Assembly (NCBI GenBank): GCA_030762175.1
Contig: CM060833.1
Coordinates: forward strand, 160,987,501 to 161,051,500
Direction: 5' to 3'
Source: Metallyticus violacea
Lineage: Eukaryota > Arthropoda > Insecta > Mantodea > Metallyticidae
Length of the DNA: 64,000 nucleotides
Shown here: positions 11,110 to 21,591 of the stretch, piece after piece
How the letters are laid out: each line of letters begins with the position of its first letter
Position numbering within the stretch: the first letter of the stretch is position 1
Notes under the pieces: generated by a model
What the model saw: the letters and a program-made list of their open reading frames with translations, nothing else
What the model was told of the DNA's origin: nothing
The model's database searches: none
Program-made: the position numbers and the translations under genes

Positions 11110-11386
11110 GCACGGACTCGTGAGCGGAAGGTCTGCGGTTCGAATCCCGCCAAGACCGTCCTCCCAGACTGGGGTTTTTTCCAGGTTTTCCTCAGTCTTC
11201 ATAACTGGCAAATGCTGGGTAGGTACCTAAACTTAGGCCTGGAACGCTTCCTTCCTTAAAAAAAAAAAAAATATATCCTTTCCCAATTTATCATTTCATT
11301 TCATGTATCATCAGTGTCCACTGCCTGTGGTGCCTCAGTAGTAAAAACGGGCGTTAAACACTACTCAAAAAAAAAAAAAAAAAAAG
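11110..11386 (+). repeat. SINE-B copy nested in a LINE, with exact target duplication
   Basis: It starts inside the tRNA-like head (the A box is missing, about 30 bp of 5' truncation) and keeps the B box GGTTCGAATCC, the body and a poly(A) tail of about 19. It is flanked by the 10-bp direct repeat AATCTAGAAG (11100-11109 and 11387-11396). The LINE coding frame reads through once it is removed, so insertion followed the death or arrival of the LINE. Exact duplications point to a fairly recent insertion. Confidence 0.85.
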
Positions 11387-11396
11387 AATCTAGAAG

Positions 11397-11727
11397 TTAA
11401 CCATTTTAGAAATTCTTTTAAAATACATCTTGCAAACAAGACTTTTTATAACATTAATGACTGTGAAGAAAACTTAACAATATGTAATGCAGAATTGGTA
11501 ACTGAATAATATCTAATGCTGTAATTGTTGATTTTTATATAGATTTTTGAGAATGTAAAGAGTTATTGTAATACTTTTAATATTCTACTATATTATGTAA
11601 TTTATATTTTATCTAATTTTGTATATTATTTTATTGTATATTGTTGCAAATACTGTTGTAAAATAATGAGGTCTATTGCAACCTATGGTTGTCTAATGAT
11701 AAATAAAGATTAAAAAAAAATTAAATA
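11397..11727 (+). mobile_element. CR1/L2-type LINE 3' end, second part
   Basis: It continues VNHFRNSFKIHL and NKTFYNINDCEENL to a stop near 11507, then a 3' UTR ending in AAATAAAGATTAAAAAAAAA. The last block (GTCTAATGATAAATAAAG) looks like the element's 3' terminus. Confidence 0.65.
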
Positions 11728-12084
11728 GAAGACAAAATCCAACTACTGTCTGGTGATCAGAAGAAGGCAAGCGAGAGAGGTGGGACTACTTAAACTTTTT
11801 CTACCCTCCTTATTATGTTGATGCACATTAGTGGCAATAAAAATAAACAATGTTGTCTGATTCAGTTGTCAGTACATTGGTTATACAATGTTGTCAGATA
11901 TTTGCCTATGGTTAGAAGTCCAGCTGGCATATAATATTTTGAGTTTTGAGGTCTTCATTCATGTGGCAACATGGGTACTACACATACACTTGTATGTCCA
12001 GATAAGCTGTTCAAGCCCCTCTCGCACTTCAGCCCACACTCACGTTCCCTCTGCTTGTCAGACTGCACTTCTCTTCACTCATAA

Positions 12085-12610
12085 CAACTACAAGTGGCAT
12101 TCAATAAGTAATGTAACATTTCTTTTTTTACAAGAATTGTTTTATATCAGCTGCAAAAACATTTGTTCCTCACTTTTTTCACTATGCTGTACTATTTCTT
12201 CATAAAGTCTTCAAATGTATGGCTTTGTGCCACCTAGATGTCAAAGCCTATATGCTTTAGTGCCAGTACTCTATAGCTTTTCTCTCAGCCATCTTCATAC
12301 CGAAGAAATGACTACATTGTCATTGAGAAAATAATATCTTTCTCCCAGATTGCATTTTAGAGCATTGAAGAGATGGAAATTAGAAGATGCAAGATCCGGG
12401 TTGTAGGAAGGATGAGTTGAATTGTCCGTTCATTTATAGAAAACTGTTTCACCATAGTAAATATGTGAATCAGAATTATCCCTTCAGAGTTCCAAAAGAA
12501 TGTTGCCACTTATAAAGTCCTACGCAGTGTTGAAATCGTTATTACTTGCATAATGATCAACTCCATTCCAAGTTGGAACTGAAAGTTGTCAGCAGTGTTA
12601 AGGAATAAGA
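12085..12610 (-). mobile_element. Mariner-like transposase relic (C-terminal half)
   Basis: Minus strand at about 12360-12420 reads SYNPDLASSNFHLFNALK, matching the mariner S-P-D-L-A-P-S-D-F-H-L-F block with the third catalytic aspartate. About 12240-12280 contains TKAYRL-stop-HLGGTKPYI, degenerate for the G-x-x-x-L-x-x-R-W-x-K-C-I segment. The outer end CATTCAATAAGTAATGTAAC resembles a mariner inverted-repeat terminus. The upstream catalytic part is not recognisable. Confidence 0.6.
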
Positions 12611-13904
12611 TATAAGGCATTTACTTCCCCCCCCCATCTTGTTTATTATATAGTCATACTGTTGTAATACAAAATTATTTTATTTGTGTTATTAGTTACA
12701 TCGCTTATCTTTGTGCCATGGTATTCAATGCTAAGCAGAATTACAGTGCAATTTTTTTTTAGGAATTCAAGGTTACTTCGTTGTGATGACCTTTCTTTGT
12801 AGGTCTAGGCAGCAATGTCTTGTGTATTCTTGCTTATTCTTTTTCATTCAGATTCTTCTTGTAAAGCTCATTTGCAAGTAGAATGGACATAAAAAGAATA
12901 TCAGCCATAATTTGTACCCTCCTTGAAAGCAGCCAGTTATATCCAACATTAATTACTCTTTGACTTCAATTTTTTTCAGGAGAGGACTCATCTCTGCCAG
13001 TATATGCCTGTAAGGTATTTTCAGAACTCATTTCCATATCGACCAGGGTCTAAGTTTTCATCCTATACTTTGCAGGTTTTTGTTCATTGACCACTACAAG
13101 TTCAGCTCAATCCTAATTCACATTTTATACAATGAAAGGGCAGCATCGTTGGAAAGAAACAAGTTGTACATCTACTGTAAAATGTGAATTAGGATTTTAC
13201 TGGATTAGCAGTGGTCAATAAACAAACTGAATGCATTCCTAATAGCAGCAAATTTATCATTCAGTCTCCTTTCATTTCTTATGTTGATGTCATCAAATGT
13301 TGATAACTGCTGAAATCAAATCTGAGACATTGCAGCAAGAAGTATTATGCTTTCATAATAGGATCTGTAGTCTATAATATCTCTTGATCCCTTTAGCTTT
13401 TTAAACTTCCATGGTTAACAAAACTCCTAAAAATAAATGCATTTCGTCATATTAATTTTGGCAGCCATTATTTTTATTTTTATGGATTCCTTGCATTCCT
13501 GTCCTCATAAAATATTTGTGCCTTTTTGTTAATTTTAAAAAATATTAGCTAATAATGTTAATAAAAGGTGTAAACTATTAAAACTTATGTTAATATGTTT
13601 TGTATTTTTTTTATATGTGGCTTTTGCATACTGATGTTGGTAAAAGCCAATGTTCTAAGTGGGTTACCATCCATCATTCCTGTGAAAATAGTAATTAATT
13701 GATTATTGTTCCTCTCCAAGTTCCACTTAAATGATTATAGTTAAAACATAGGGGTGTAGTTGTTTTCAAAGTATTTATTTGTTAATTATGTCCCAAGGGA
13801 CTGGTGCAGGGCTTTTATGAAAGATAGTAGATGGATTTTTAAATTAATGTGTTCTTTGACATCAACTTCAAGAAAGTAGCACATAGAGTATTTTTCTTTT
13901 TATC
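12611..13904. other. SLC15 intron 2, mostly unassigned
   Basis: Apart from the foldback at 13077-13228 I recognise nothing: AT-rich, with a C-run near 12628. Confidence 0.4.
13077..13228. repeat. Foldback repeat, about 50-bp arms
   Basis: The left arm begins TTTGTTCATTGACCACTACA and contains ATCCTAATTCACATTTTA. The right arm (13177-13228) is its imperfect complement, ending TGGTCAATAAACAAA. The loop is about 45 bp. It could be a MITE; no target duplication is clear. Confidence 0.6.
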
Positions 13905-14190
13905 ATTTGGCACTACAGCCTGGAGTGAGCCTTCGCCTACCTCTGTCTTACGACTTCATTGGTAGAGGTAGTATTGCAGGTGAGCATGTGATAGGCATGC
14001 CGGCATCCACCGATTACCTATCACACAGCTTTCATGATTAAAGAACCCTTATCTCCATCAGGCAGCTTCTCAATTGTCCTCATGAGGCTGGATGGACCCC
14101 ATTCCAGACCTCAATAACTTAGAAAATTTTCTAAGTAGGTACCGGGAATCGAACCTTGTCAGCAATGCTAATTCTAGACCAAGAAGGTGG
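13905..14190 (-). repeat. SINE-C, tRNA-like SINE
   Basis: On the minus strand the head reads ACCACCTTCTTGGTCTAGAA with a tRNA-like A box, then GCATTGCTGAC and a near-perfect B box GGTTCGATTCCCGGTACC. The body continues to the GGCACTACAGCC block. The second copy in the window is at 1-280. GC content is above that of the surrounding intron. Confidence 0.7.
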
Positions 14191-14571
14191 TCACTTAGAA
14201 TATTAAATAAATAAATAAAAGAAGCAAATACAACATGTCATATTTCTTAATCTGCAGTTTTATGTATATATGGAGAAACAAGTTACTAAGCCTCAATGTA
14301 CTGCAATAGTGGTGTTAGAGGTAGTAGTGTGGCAGCAGCCATGTATTGCTAATGATGATGAGCAGTGTAAGTGATCCACATTAATTAGAGTATATTAGGT
14401 GCACACTATGATTTAATTATAATGAAATATTCATCACATATACAACTACAATATGGCTTATGATAAATAACTTCTATACATTTTAAAATTACATCAGCCT
14501 TCCATATTAATGTTTTCTGCAAAAGTACCTATTTAAATGTGTATTTCTGTGTTTTATCATGTTGTGTACAG

Positions 14572-14653
14572 CCATTGGAATGGGGTTCAGTCTTCTCGCA
14601 GCGGTATCAGCTGGTGTGCTGGAGACCTTATCAATAGAGCGCTGGAGAGAAGG
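14572..14653 (+). CDS. SLC15 (PHT-type) transporter, exon C
   Basis: 82 bp between TTGTGTACAG and GTAACT; phase 1 in, phase 2 out. The joined frame gives A-I-G-M-G-F-S-L-L-A-A-V-S-A-G-V-L-E, the helix equivalent to 'A-x-G-M-F-F...A-G-x-L-E' of SLC15A3/A4, then the lumenal/cytosolic segment T-L-S-I-E-R-W-R-E. The short exon and the GTAACT donor (a weaker but acceptable consensus) are the only unusual points. Confidence 0.88.
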
Positions 14654-14956
14654 GTAACTATTAGTTCTAAAATTATTCAACTGATAGGAATATTATGGTA
14701 TGTGCATGACAAATATTTGCAATGCTCAGAACTCTTGAGTATTTCAACCTTACATTTACTGGTAATAGGATTACTAGTGCTTGTAAAAACAATCATAACT
14801 TTAGATTCCATAACCTGGTAAAAGAAAATAGTTTTGATAACAGAATATTATTGTAACAAGAATATAACATCTTATTTTGATTTAAAGTAAAACACTAAAA
14901 ATCATGTCGTCACATTAAAACTCTCTTTAAGTTTCACAAACACACTTATAAAAGTA

Positions 14957-15004
14957 ATTTTGGTACATGTTTCGTGAGGTACATTCCTCACATTGTCAAC
15001 CAAA
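14957..15004 (-). ncRNA. Hammerhead ribozyme-like motif, left arm of foldback
   Basis: Minus strand: TTTGG, TTGACAA in the core position, T, stem II GTGAGG-AATGTA-CCTCAC (6 bp, perfect), GAAAC, AT, GTA, CCAAA pairing with TTTGG. The core differs from CTGANGA at two conserved positions (C3 to T, G8 to A), so cleavage is doubtful even though the fold is well kept. Confidence 0.45.
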
Positions 15005-15023
15005 CGTTGACAACTCAGTCGTC

Positions 15024-15073
15024 ATTTTGGTTGACAATGTGAGGAATGTACCTCACGAAACATGTACCAAAAT
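15024..15073 (+). ncRNA. Hammerhead ribozyme-like motif, right arm of foldback
   Basis: The best-paired example: stem I ATTTTGG/CCAAAAT (7 bp), core TTGACAA plus T, stem II GTGAGG-AATGTA-CCTCAC, GAAAC, AT, GTA, with the predicted cleavage after A15066. The core deviates from CTGANGA as in the left arm. Conserved pairing with a changed core could mean a decayed ribozyme or a variant; the sequence alone cannot decide. Confidence 0.5.
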
Positions 15074-15699
15074 TACTTTTATAAGTGTGTTTGTGAAACT
15101 TAAAGAGAGTTTTAATGTGACGACATGATTTTTAGTGTTTTACTTTAAATCAAAATAAGATTAACAAAAGTTTTACTGTGTGGATTCCCAAAATTCCGTA
15201 AACATAAAAGAATATAACAGCTGAAACAATATTCATTTCCTATGCAAGCATTCATTGTAGAAGTTTGAATACTGTATAATGTGAATTTTGAGATAACTGA
15301 GGATCAGCTACTGACAGCATAGTTGCAGAAAGGTAAAATACAAATAAATAAATAAATAAATAAATGCATTTTTATTCACTACAACAAATAAAAGTAAATA
15401 CAGTATACAGAATTATATAGTCAATCTTTCACCCTTGTACTATTTTGTATGTAGTAGTTATAAATTCTTCTACTAATAGTTTATCTCAATTCATTTGCTG
15501 CTGTTTTATTGATTAAAAGTCTACAAACCTGTGGTTATTAGGGTATTGGATTCATCCACAGAATTAAGTTGTCATTTGTAATAATTTACTGCGTATTTAT
15601 TTTATTTACTTGTTTATTGATCCCTCTCAACCATTTCTTCCCCTATTTAACTTCCTATTTCTTTATAATTTTTCTATACGCTTAAATTCACTATTTTAT

Positions 15700-16270
15700 T
15701 GTCACATCCACTCCGAGAGGGAGCCTACTGCAAATTGAAGTGGAGCATAGTGTATCTGAAGCTGTTGTAGGGGATCAACAGGAGATACTGCCTGTCGATA
15801 TATATAGTGGAAAAGGCTTAGGAGCAAGAGCAAGTTGGATGCATTTAGATTCTGTTCTGACTCATATTAGGGGGTTTCCAAGTGCAATGGAACAGAGTGT
15901 TGTAGATTATGTGTTGTGCAGAGCTCATGAATTTTAGATAATGAACATGTTTTGAACAAGTTCACATTTTCCACTTATAGTGTCATGGTATAGTGAAGAG
16001 AGCTTTGAAAGTGGAAGAGATGACGCACATGTGTCTCGTACAAAGATAATTAGGTATAAGTGGGCCCCTGGGAGGGCTGATAAATTTTGGGAGATGTCGG
16101 ATTCAGTAATGGCTAGGATGAGTTTGCGCGAGATCAATTTAATAATTTCTTAGGTAAAAGTGACAATGCTACAGAGTTGTGTGAGTTTATACTTAAATGG
16201 GCTGGAAGGTATGATTATAAGCAATAGAGGGAAAAATAAAGTTTATGAAAATTGGTTTGAGGAGGAGTGT
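15700..16270 (+). mobile_element. LINE endonuclease-end/linker fragment
   Basis: + strand peptide pieces in order: LDSVLTHIRGFPSAMEQSVVDYVL (the last part is the endonuclease S-V-V/I-D-Y-V motif), then SYKDN/SRTKIIRYKWAPGRADKFW in another frame, and MSDSVMARMSLREIN. They match the end of an endonuclease domain and the linker before RT in a non-LTR element. It looks like the same or a close family as the minus-strand fragment at 17640-18640. Several frameshifts. Confidence 0.6.
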
Positions 16271-16471
16271 AAAGCAGGGAGATATATATATATATATACA
16301 GAACTTTAATAATAAAAATTGTAAAGTTTATTTGTTTATTGGTGATTGATGAACTCAAGAAGAATTAGAGCAGGAAAGGAGTTTAAAGATAGCAAGTAAG
16401 AGACTACTGATGAACTAAGACAGTGTTTAGTAAGGATTATAGAAATTACACAAGGGGTACTCTAATTATGA

Positions 16472-16524
<53 letters not shown>
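16472..16524. repeat. (ATT)n microsatellite
   Basis: About 17 uninterrupted ATT units. Confidence 0.95.
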
Positions 16525-16525
<1 letters not shown>

Positions 16526-16566
16526 TTTATGTGGTATTGTTTTAGGAATTGAAGTAAGAATAATAG

Positions 16567-17444
16567 TATTAATTGATATCATTATATGATTCAGTTGAAC
16601 TACACACTCTTAAAGCTTCACTTACTTTTCATAAATGTATGGAACCAGTTTCGAGAATGTTTAGTACCCATCTTCAGCCAGGCTAAAGTTCAACTGTCGG
16701 ATCATTCATTGAGCTGTGGGAATGTATATTCTGCTCTGGTGGCGGTGTGATAAACTTGTAGTTTATGTTTTCATCCCCTGGCAATGTCGAAGTTCATTAT
16801 GCTGTCTTTGTATTTGTAGATGTAGATTTTCTCCATAGGTCCTTATACTGATTTTAATAATTTTTCTTTATGCATTACGTCGTGATTTTGTGTCCAAAAA
16901 TGATATGCTACTGCTGATTTCTCTATTTGCTTGTACTTTATGTTCCTGAAATGTTCCTTATTTTTCCATTGTAGTAGATTTTTTCACATTCTGCACAGTT
17001 TATTTTGTAAATACCTGATTTTTCTTCTTGTAGTATACTGTCATTAGCATTATCAATCAGTAAATTTTTAACATTAAATCTATTAATCGGTGCCAACCTG
17101 ATATTAAAATCTTTAAGAATATTCTGACATTTTTGTGGCCCATGGATGATATGTGATTTTTTTAAAAATTAGTTTATCTTTTGTTGCTGAAAGTGTTGTG
17201 GTTTCTTTGACATGTTTTTGTCTCTTGAATTGCTGCACCTTTTTATGTACTAGTTCTTTTTAAAGCCATTTTTAACTGCTGTTTCTTCTATTTGTTTGTA
17301 TTCATTAAAATATCCTTCTTTGCTAATTTGTAGGTTAACTAGCCAGTGTGTTAAACTGTTAATTACTGCATGTTTGTGTGCTGTGGGGTTAAAAGCTTTA
17401 AGAGTGTGTAGTTCAACTGAATCATACAATGATATCAATTAATA
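16567..17444 (-). mobile_element. Penelope-like element (subfamily 2) ending in an inverted second 3' end
   Basis: The minus strand carries the 3' part of the subfamily seen at 5976-7272: RT C-terminal residues T-A-H-K-H-A-V-I-N-S-L-T-H and Y-K-Q-I-E-E-T-A-V (about 17270-17400), then the linker and GIY-YIG remains down to about 16790. Both outer edges carry the 3' terminus AGAGTGTGTAGTTCAACTG in opposite orientations, giving 52-bp inverted arms (16567-16618 and 17393-17444) with one mismatch. The right arm is only a short stub joined to the inside of the minus copy. The palindromic octamer TGATATCA at both edges is a plausible target duplication. Confidence 0.8.
16638..16690 (-). ncRNA. Hammerhead-like motif of PLE subfamily 2
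   Basis: Minus strand: TGG, CTGAAGA, T, a weakened stem II (GGGTAC-TAAAC-ATTCTC, partly unpaired), GAAAC, TG, GTT, CCA. It has the same architecture as 7161-7210 but with a damaged stem II. Confidence 0.4.
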
Positions 17445-17639
17445 TGATTAGCTTCACTGTGCAAGTTCCAATTTACATTTAAAAAGAATAATAGTGTTTA
17501 ATTTAAAATTAAGTAAAGAAAATATTGTAACACAAACTGTATCCAGGGGGGCTATAAGAATGGTCAGGGCCAAATAGGTGAAGATCTTTTGCATTTATTT
17601 GTCTTAGCATTTAAATAAATCATTCAATATTTGTACTGC

Positions 17640-18640
17640 TACTGCCATCTCTTTCAGGAGATCTTGCATATCTATTTCTGACAACTTTCCTAATTCTGAG
17701 TCTAATTCCATGAGATATGAATCAGATTCTTCTTTCCTCCGTTTATATTCTTAAATTTTATTATCCATTTGTTCATTGGATTTGCTTTCTTTTGGATATA
17801 TATTTTTAAATTTGGCTTTTATTGGAAAATAATTATTGAACAATTTTCTCTAGAACCTCAAAATTAATTAGATAAACATTTAATTCTACTGTAATATAGC
17901 ATACAATCAAGAACACGCTGCCCATTTTTATTCATCAAGATAAATTCTTTTTCCACTTGCCCCATTGCACATCACTAAATTACATTTTTCACAAAATTCT
18001 AATAATTCTTTTCCCACATTATTATAAATTTTTATCTTTATTATTTCACATTTCTCACACTTTTTCTTTAGTCCCTTCTTCCTCTGTAGAAGTTACTTGT
18101 ATTACTCCTTGCATTAAAATCTGCATACACATGTCTATTTTGTAACTTTTCTAAGATTCTTTCTTAGCTTATTTAATAAGTTTTATACACAGAACTCTAA
18201 TGAACTTGATGGGTTACTTACAATCCCAACACAATGCTCTTCTATACCATCAATCACTTGACATACTCCAAAATATTGAACTATCACTGAGATCTTTTAT
18301 TACATTCATTTTTCTTTGTAGATCACTTCTGATGAATAGACAAACTTCCCCCAGACTCACATCCTTTGTCTTTTTCCTATCCCTGCTTATACCATAAAAA
18401 TCAAAACTGTTCACTTCAGTAACTATGTCTTTCATCAGCCATGTCTCAACAATCATAACCAAATCAGCCAGTTGCAAAACCTGTATAATTTCTACACTCT
18501 TTACTTTTTCCATCCCTTACACATTCCATGATGTAGCCACTAATGCCATTCTCTATATTAAACCTTTTTTTTCAAACCTAAGCTGTTCCAATTTTTCCCT
18601 ACTCCTTTCATGTTTGTTTGTTGTCCTTCCTGGCACTTGA
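17640..18640 (-). mobile_element. LINE endonuclease-domain fragment
   Basis: Minus strand 18250-18513 encodes MEKVKSVEIIQVLQLADLV, then MIVETWLMKD, NSFDFYGISRDRKK and VCLFIRSDLQRKMNVIKDLS. This is the N-terminal half of an exonuclease-endonuclease-phosphatase domain, with the E-T-W catalytic motif. Upstream (18520-18560) ALVATSWNV precedes it, as expected for the start of such a domain. No intact RT follows. Downstream sequence to 17640 looks like more of the same element but is too decayed to assign. Confidence 0.55.
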
Positions 18641-19554
18641 TGCTTCCCACTGTCAATGGTACCATCTGATTTTCTCCTCTTCAGGCATCAGCTCCTGCAG
18701 CCATCAATTGTGCCTTTTTTCTTATGTCATCTCTCTGCTGTAACACCAGTGCAATGTCTCAAACTGTTGACATCTGTTGTCCAGCTCCTCTCCTCTTCCC
18801 ATTATCTGGCTCTTTTTTGTCATTTGACACCTCTCCTACTTTAGCATCGTCTTGCCTGTGTCTCTTGTGTTGCTCACTACTACTGTTTTTTTCCATCTAT
18901 CCACAGGTCAAGACTTCTAACAAAAGCTTTCTTCTCTTGTATTTTCACGATCCTGGAAGAAGGGGGAAATTTATCTTTTAATTCATCTGAATTTTCACTA
19001 ATGTCTTTCCATGGTGACTAAGAAATCTTGCAGTTCCTCCTTTCTAAAATGAATCTTAAAACCATAGCTACTAGCCAAAATTTTAAAAGCCATCTAGAAC
19101 TGGGAATTTAGAATATATCAGGATTAGTATTTGAGTGACAAAATGAATCTCAGGATGAAACAAGAAGGATTGAGGAAATGCTAATGATTTTAAAACTCGT
19201 TATTTTTTTCATTTTACGCATTCTGAAAAATTTGCAAAATCAATGATAGGAAATTAGTGATGCTATTTTTAAACATCACCTAGTTAGGCAAAAAGGCCTT
19301 AGAACCTGTCTTCATAAGGATCATGAATGTCAAAGAGAGTCTGTTTTAAGAGTTTTCAACTTTTCTATTCTTGTAGGTGAATCACAAATAAAGTAAATTA
19401 AGTCTATAATATCTCTTATTTTTGAAATATGTTATTCATAGAGCCTTGCATAAACAGGCTTACAGAATGAGCAAGACCTTGCACAGACAACACTGTGCAC
19501 ACTTCAAACAACAATACATTGCTCACTCCATCATAACATTAATTGCTGCAACAG
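18641..19554. other. Unassigned part of SLC15 intron 3
   Basis: A pyrimidine-rich stretch (18660-18900) may be the LINE ORF1 or 5' part of the adjacent minus-strand element. No domain is readable. Confidence 0.35.
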
Positions 19555-19830
19555 TCAAGGGCAAGTGAAGATCAAAGTTTCTGAATTGTTAACAAAGCCC
19601 ACAAAAATCTCATGTGTTTTAAGCTTCTTGTCAAAAAAATGAAAACATGCCAACCTTTGTTCTTTCACAAATATGTCACAAATATTATTTAACAATAATG
19701 CAAGTCTTTTTACAGTCACTGAAGATCGATGCAAATTGTCCATCATAAGATTTAAAAATCCTTGATGTGTCAACTTGTTGTGAAATCCTGTTTAACAAAT
19801 TCATTAAAAGACTCTTTTTCTCCAGTCATA
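19555..19830 (-). mobile_element. hAT-like transposase fragment (DUF4371-type region)
   Basis: A minus-strand ORF with KEQRLACFHFFDKKLKTHEI followed by FVGFVNNSE resembles the segment 'K-E-Q-L-S-I-C-L-R-F-V-D...H-E-x-F-L-G-F' found just after the first catalytic aspartate in hAT/DUF4371 proteins. The D-E-T-T-D motif itself is not present. Short and unsupported by ends, so low confidence. Confidence 0.4.
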
Positions 19831-20149
19831 GAATTGTAGAATCCAACAACAGTAAGTTCCTTTTGCCACTATTTTATCTATAGAACATTAAACTGTTTAT
19901 TTTTGTTTGAACTCCATGGAAAGCTGTTTATCCAATTTTTTTAAATGATTTCCATTACTATGTCTACTACTTCTTTCTGGTTCAACACTTTGTAACATTT
20001 TATATTCTCCCTTGAAGACCTTGCCAAGGGTTTAAATAATTGAACAATAAATGTGTGGATTTTAATATTAAGTTTTAATATCAACTGGTAAGCATGATAA
20101 GAACTTTGGACATTATGTATGTTTACTAATTACTACCACTATTTTTACT

Positions 20150-20740
20150 ATAGATAGTGTAGTATAGATCATGACAATTCAAGTAGTGTGTATATTTCAG
20201 CTACTAGGTGTACCACAGTAGCAGCACTCATACTGCAACTCCACTTTCTCCCCTTTTGTTGTATCAGAGTGCCACTTTATGAAACTGTTCCCTGCCAGTC
20301 TCTTAGCAGTAGAAGGTTAAACATTGACTCTAGAGCAAAACATTTTTATGTGTAAATGTTACTTTAAATACAAATCAGCTCATCATTATGTGTGCAGATT
20401 TTATTCAGATCTTTTCTAATGAATTACCTCCTTCCAGAGATGCAATTTATGATATTGTGTACAAATTTGAACCTCCTGTTTCACTGCAAAACAAAAACAC
20501 ATGATTGAAAAAACAATTTTATCAGAGGGAAAACTAGGTGAAATTGGTGCAAACTTGAACATTCATCAACAAAATTATTAAAAAAATTGTACAAGTTGGG
20601 GTTTTAAAATATAAAGGAAAACATTAGCAATGAAATCAGAGATATTATGATAAATGAACTTAATCATATCAATCAGAATATGTTTTCTTAGCTGTGACAT
20701 GCTTAGTTACTGAGACGTAGAACACTTCATGAGCAGATAA
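20150..20740 (+). mobile_element. Mariner-like element, N-terminal HTH region
   Basis: The + strand reads LTLEQNIFMCKCYFKYKSAH and, one frame later, FSNELPPSRDAIYDIVYKFE. This is the helix-turn-helix (DUF4817-type) that opens a widespread arthropod mariner-like transposase. The region 31200-31640 is a second, independently decayed copy. The matching DDE half of the same family is present at 35934-37317. Confidence 0.55.
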
Positions 20741-21472
20741 ATTTGTAACTAAAGCTTAGTAAATATTACATTTTTCTATTAAATTACAGTATTAAAATGT
20801 AATATTATAATTCAATTATAAATTACATTTATAAGCTGAATAAGGGTAGATTAATCAGAAATTAAGATAAAAGATAATATTTGCACTTGGATATTTTCAT
20901 TATTAAAGTAAAAGCAAAGAAAAAGTGAAGAAAATGGTTTTTGAAAATTCAGTTCTAAGGATAAGATACTGCCTATAGATAATGACAGTGAGGTTGGATT
21001 GCTATGAATATTTATTTCAGTAATATTCCATTATGGATATTTAGTAGATTAATGTGAATGGCTTTATTGCCAAATGCAAGGCATTAAACACATTTAGTTG
21101 ATTAAAAAAGTAGTTGCAAAAAATTGTTTTGGTTAATGTCCTATAACAAAAGCACACTAAAGTTTTGTAAATAAATAAGAAGGAGGGAGAAAGAAAGAAA
21201 TAATGATGGATTGATTCTAAATCTGCAAAGCTTTAAACTTCTGTAAATGGATAAAATACACTTAGCCCACTGTTATATATATTGTGGGTATTATATAAGA
21301 GTATGTTGAACAATTTGGTAATTGCAAAAAATTGCACAGTATTGCTACTCAGTGAGGACTTCCCTTAATTTCCCCCATTGGTGGCAGTGACATACCAAAC
21401 TGCTCACTTTCTGTTTAGGAAAACTTTAACTTGCCTAGGATTTTTAAAAGAAGACATTATATTTTGTTGCAG

Positions 21473-21591
21473 GCATGGTATAGTACAAGTCATTCATAAT
21501 TGGACCTACAATGCAAGCGATATTTCCCTACTTTGGCAGGTACCCCAGTATTGCCTTGTAGGGTCTGCAGAAGTTTTTGCTGGAGTTGCTG
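21473..21591 (+). CDS. SLC15 (PHT-type) transporter, exon D
   Basis: 119 bp between TTTTGTTGCAG and GTAAGA; phase 2 in, phase 1 out. It encodes HGIVQVIHNWTYNASDISLL, then WQVPQYCLVGSAEVFAGVAG. W-Q-V-P-Q-Y is the strongly conserved motif of the family, followed by a transmembrane helix (L-V-G-S-A-E-V-F). N-W-T at the start of the exon is a possible N-glycosylation sequon in the loop before that helix. The strongest single family match in the window. Confidence 0.95.

Larger units (their letters stand above)
14858..15219. mobile_element. Non-autonomous PLE-derived foldback unit with 12-bp target duplication
   Basis: Two nearly perfect arms (14869-15004 and 15024-15161) face each other around an approximately 20-bp centre. 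They are PLE 3' ends in inverted orientation, each with a hammerhead-like motif. On the right only, a tail (15160-15206) follows, ending TTCCGTAAACAT. The whole is bounded by the 12-bp direct repeat AAGAATATAACA (14858-14869 and 15208-15219). The same outer borders, tail included, recur in the 99-bp unit at 39694-39792. No coding capacity. It sits in the SLC15 intron between exons C and D. Confidence 0.8.
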
